In this document: in pieces, positions 62,762 through 64,000 of the stretch
Position numbering within the stretch: the stretch's first letter is position 1
How the letters are laid out: each line of letters starts with the position of its first letter
Assembly: GCF_900187105.1 (NCBI RefSeq)
Contig: NZ_LT906482.1
Span: forward strand, 1,736,001-1,800,000
Direction of reading: 5' to 3'
DNA length: 64,000 bases
Source of the DNA: Eikenella corrodens
Lineage (GTDB): Bacteria; Pseudomonadota; Gammaproteobacteria; Burkholderiales; Neisseriaceae
The notes under the pieces: model-generated
The model's database searches: none
What the model saw: the letters and a program-made list of their open reading frames with translations, nothing else
What the model was told of the DNA's origin: nothing
Program-made: the position numbers and the translations under genes

Positions 62762-64000
62762 ATGCAGGATTTCCACGTTGCACAACTGCCGCTGCCGCCG
62801 CAGGGCACCCACCTTGTCGAGGCTTCCGCCGGCACGGGCAAAACCTACAGCATTGCCGCGCTGTTCACCCGCCTGGTGGTGCTCGAAGGCTGGGCGCCGG
62901 AAAACATACTGGTGGTTACCTTCACCGAAGCCGCCACCGCCGAGCTGAAAAACCGCCTGCGCGCCCGGCTGGGCGAAGTTTTGGCTGCCCTGCAGAGCGG
63001 GGAGACGCCGGCCGATGAGTTTCTACAACACCTGCTGGCCGAAGCCTTGGCCAAACAAGAGCGCAGCAAACTCATCCTGCAGCTGCAGGCCGCCCTGTCC
63101 GGCTTCGATACCGCCGCTATCTACACCATCCACGGCTTCTGCCTGCGCGTGCTGGGCGACTACGCCTTCTTGTGCGGCGTGCCCTTCGAGCTGGAAACCG
63201 GCCCCGTCGACACCGCCGCCCGCCTGGTGGCCGCACAGGATTTCTGGCGCGAACACGTGGCCGACCACCCGCAAAACGCGCGCATCGCCGCCCGCTTCGG
63301 CATCACCCCCGCCTCCGTGCTAGCCGAATTTTCAGGTAGCCTCAAACGCGCCTTTTTGGACTACAGGCTACCTGAAAACCGCCTGACGCAAATACAGAAA
63401 GGCCTCCATGCCGCTTGGCAGAAGCTGCAACGGAATGTGGAGGAAATCGAAGCCGTGTACCGCCGCATCAAGCCGCAGCTTCACGGCGGCACATTCAATG
63501 CCTCCATCGACACCCTGTTTACCGAGCTCCGGCAAGCCGCACAAGAAGGTTTGGAACAACCCGTGCTTTCCAAGCCGGACAGGCTGCTGTGTTTTGAAGA
63601 AAACGCCCTGCGCAACAGAATCCGGAAAAACCAGCATATTGAAGAAGCCGACATCGCCGCACTGCAACCCTTGGCCGTGTTTGGCCGCCGCCTGGCCGAA
63701 ATCGACGATGCCGAGCAGGAAGCCGCCATCCGCCTCAAGCTCGAATGTTTAGGCTACCTGAAAACCCGTTTGGCCGAAGACAAACGCCGCAGCTCGCGCC
63801 GCGACTATGATGATTTGCTGCTCGACGTGCATGCTGCCCTGTCCAACCCCGAACATCCCGAGCAAGCCGAAGCGCTTGCCCAAGCCCTGGCTGCCAAATG
63901 GCGCGTGGCGCTCATCGACGAATTCCAAGACACCGACCCGCTGCAATACGCCATTTTCCACACCGCCTTTATCCGCCAAGGCGTGCCTGTATTTTTGGTG
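62762..64000 (+). CDS. recB: Exodeoxyribonuclease V beta subunit RecB, 5' part
   Basis: The first 413 codons are in the window and the gene runs off the right edge. MQDFHVAQLPLPPQGTHLVEA leads to the Walker A motif ASAGTGKTYSIA, VVTFTEAATAELKNRL (motif Ia), IYTIHGFCLRVL (motif Ib) and DEFQDTDPLQYAIF (Walker B), the order of RecB-type helicases. RecB unwinds and degrades DNA from double-strand breaks together with RecC and RecD. Start 62762 follows AAGGAC. Three DUS copies in the window part encode FSGSL, RLPEN and GYLK. recC or recD should be near, outside the window. Confidence 0.95.
   Translation, partial: MQDFHVAQLPLPPQGTHLVEASAGTGKTYSIAALFTRLVVLEGWAPENILVVTFTEAATAELKNRLRARLGEVLAALQSGETPADEFLQHLLAEALAKQERSKLILQLQAALSGFDTAAIYTIHGFCLRVLGDYAFLCGVPFELETGPVDTAARLVAAQDFWREHVADHPQNARIAARFGITPASVLAEFSGSLKRAFLDYRLPENRLTQIQKGLHAAWQKLQRNVEEIEAVYRRIKPQLHGGTFNASIDTLFTELRQAAQEGLEQPVLSKPDRLLCFEENALRNRIRKNQHIEEADIAALQPLAVFGRRLAEIDDAEQEAAIRLKLECLGYLKTRLAEDKRRSSRRDYDDLLLDVHAALSNPEHPEQAEALAQALAAKWRVALIDEFQDTDPLQYAIFHTAFIRQGVPVFLV

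Overview
The window comes from a member of the Neisseriaceae, most likely an Eikenella species. The main reason is the very frequent 12-mer AGGCTACCTGAA (and its complement), which is the Eikenella dialect of the neisserial DNA uptake sequence (DUS). It occurs dozens of times, often as inverted pairs behind genes where it serves as a terminator, and also inside coding sequences. The housekeeping proteins are of betaproteobacterial type, and no rRNA, tRNA or CRISPR array is visible.

Layout. 1-5.2 kb: a lipoprotein, an AraC-type regulator, an AhpD-like protein, a periplasmic rhodanese, nadD, ruvA and a small lipoprotein. 5.2-12.4 kb: a type I restriction-modification locus (hsdM-rhuM-hsdS-hsdR) carrying Neisseria- and Kingella-dialect uptake sequences, a mark of import. 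12.5-35.4 kb: core genes, namely glmS; hemD-hemX-hemY (tetrapyrrole synthesis); a tandem pair of lipoproteins; uvrC-pgsA; guaB; fabD-fabG; dut; a patatin lipase; a DMT-type transporter; nlpD; a DJ-1 protein; fxsA; murI; purN. 35.6-41.1 kb: a giant DUF2339 membrane protein, a compositionally split unknown gene, and folP. 41.6-48.0 kb: a roadblock-like protein; an RNA-repair cluster (rtcB, an unknown conserved gene with an internal amber codon, prfH); a WYL regulator; a glutathione transferase; dinB. 48.2-52.4 kb: the anaerobic pflB/pflA pair with a perfect FNR box, then a DUF4261 protein.

52.4-59.4 kb is accessory DNA. A VOC (glyoxalase-fold) gene is split by an IS1595-family element, which itself carries a second IS1595-family element. 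A sotB-type exporter follows, then a complete ISL3-family element of the ISPpu12 type (24-bp inverted ends, 8-bp target duplication CATATATC) carrying a Cd/Pb-type MerR regulator, a CDF metal exporter, lspA, and a transposase broken by an amber codon. This element landed in an orphan Imm45-type immunity gene and replaced its C-terminus. 59.4-64 kb: trhP/yegQ, a flavoprotein with the halogenase WxWxIP motif, and the 5' part of recB running off the right edge.

The most unusual points are the rtcB-X-prfH cluster with its in-frame amber, the mixed uptake-sequence dialects in the hsd locus, a 12-bp in-frame tandem repeat in hsdS that could change DNA specificity, and the target-site-level history that can be read for three insertion sequences.
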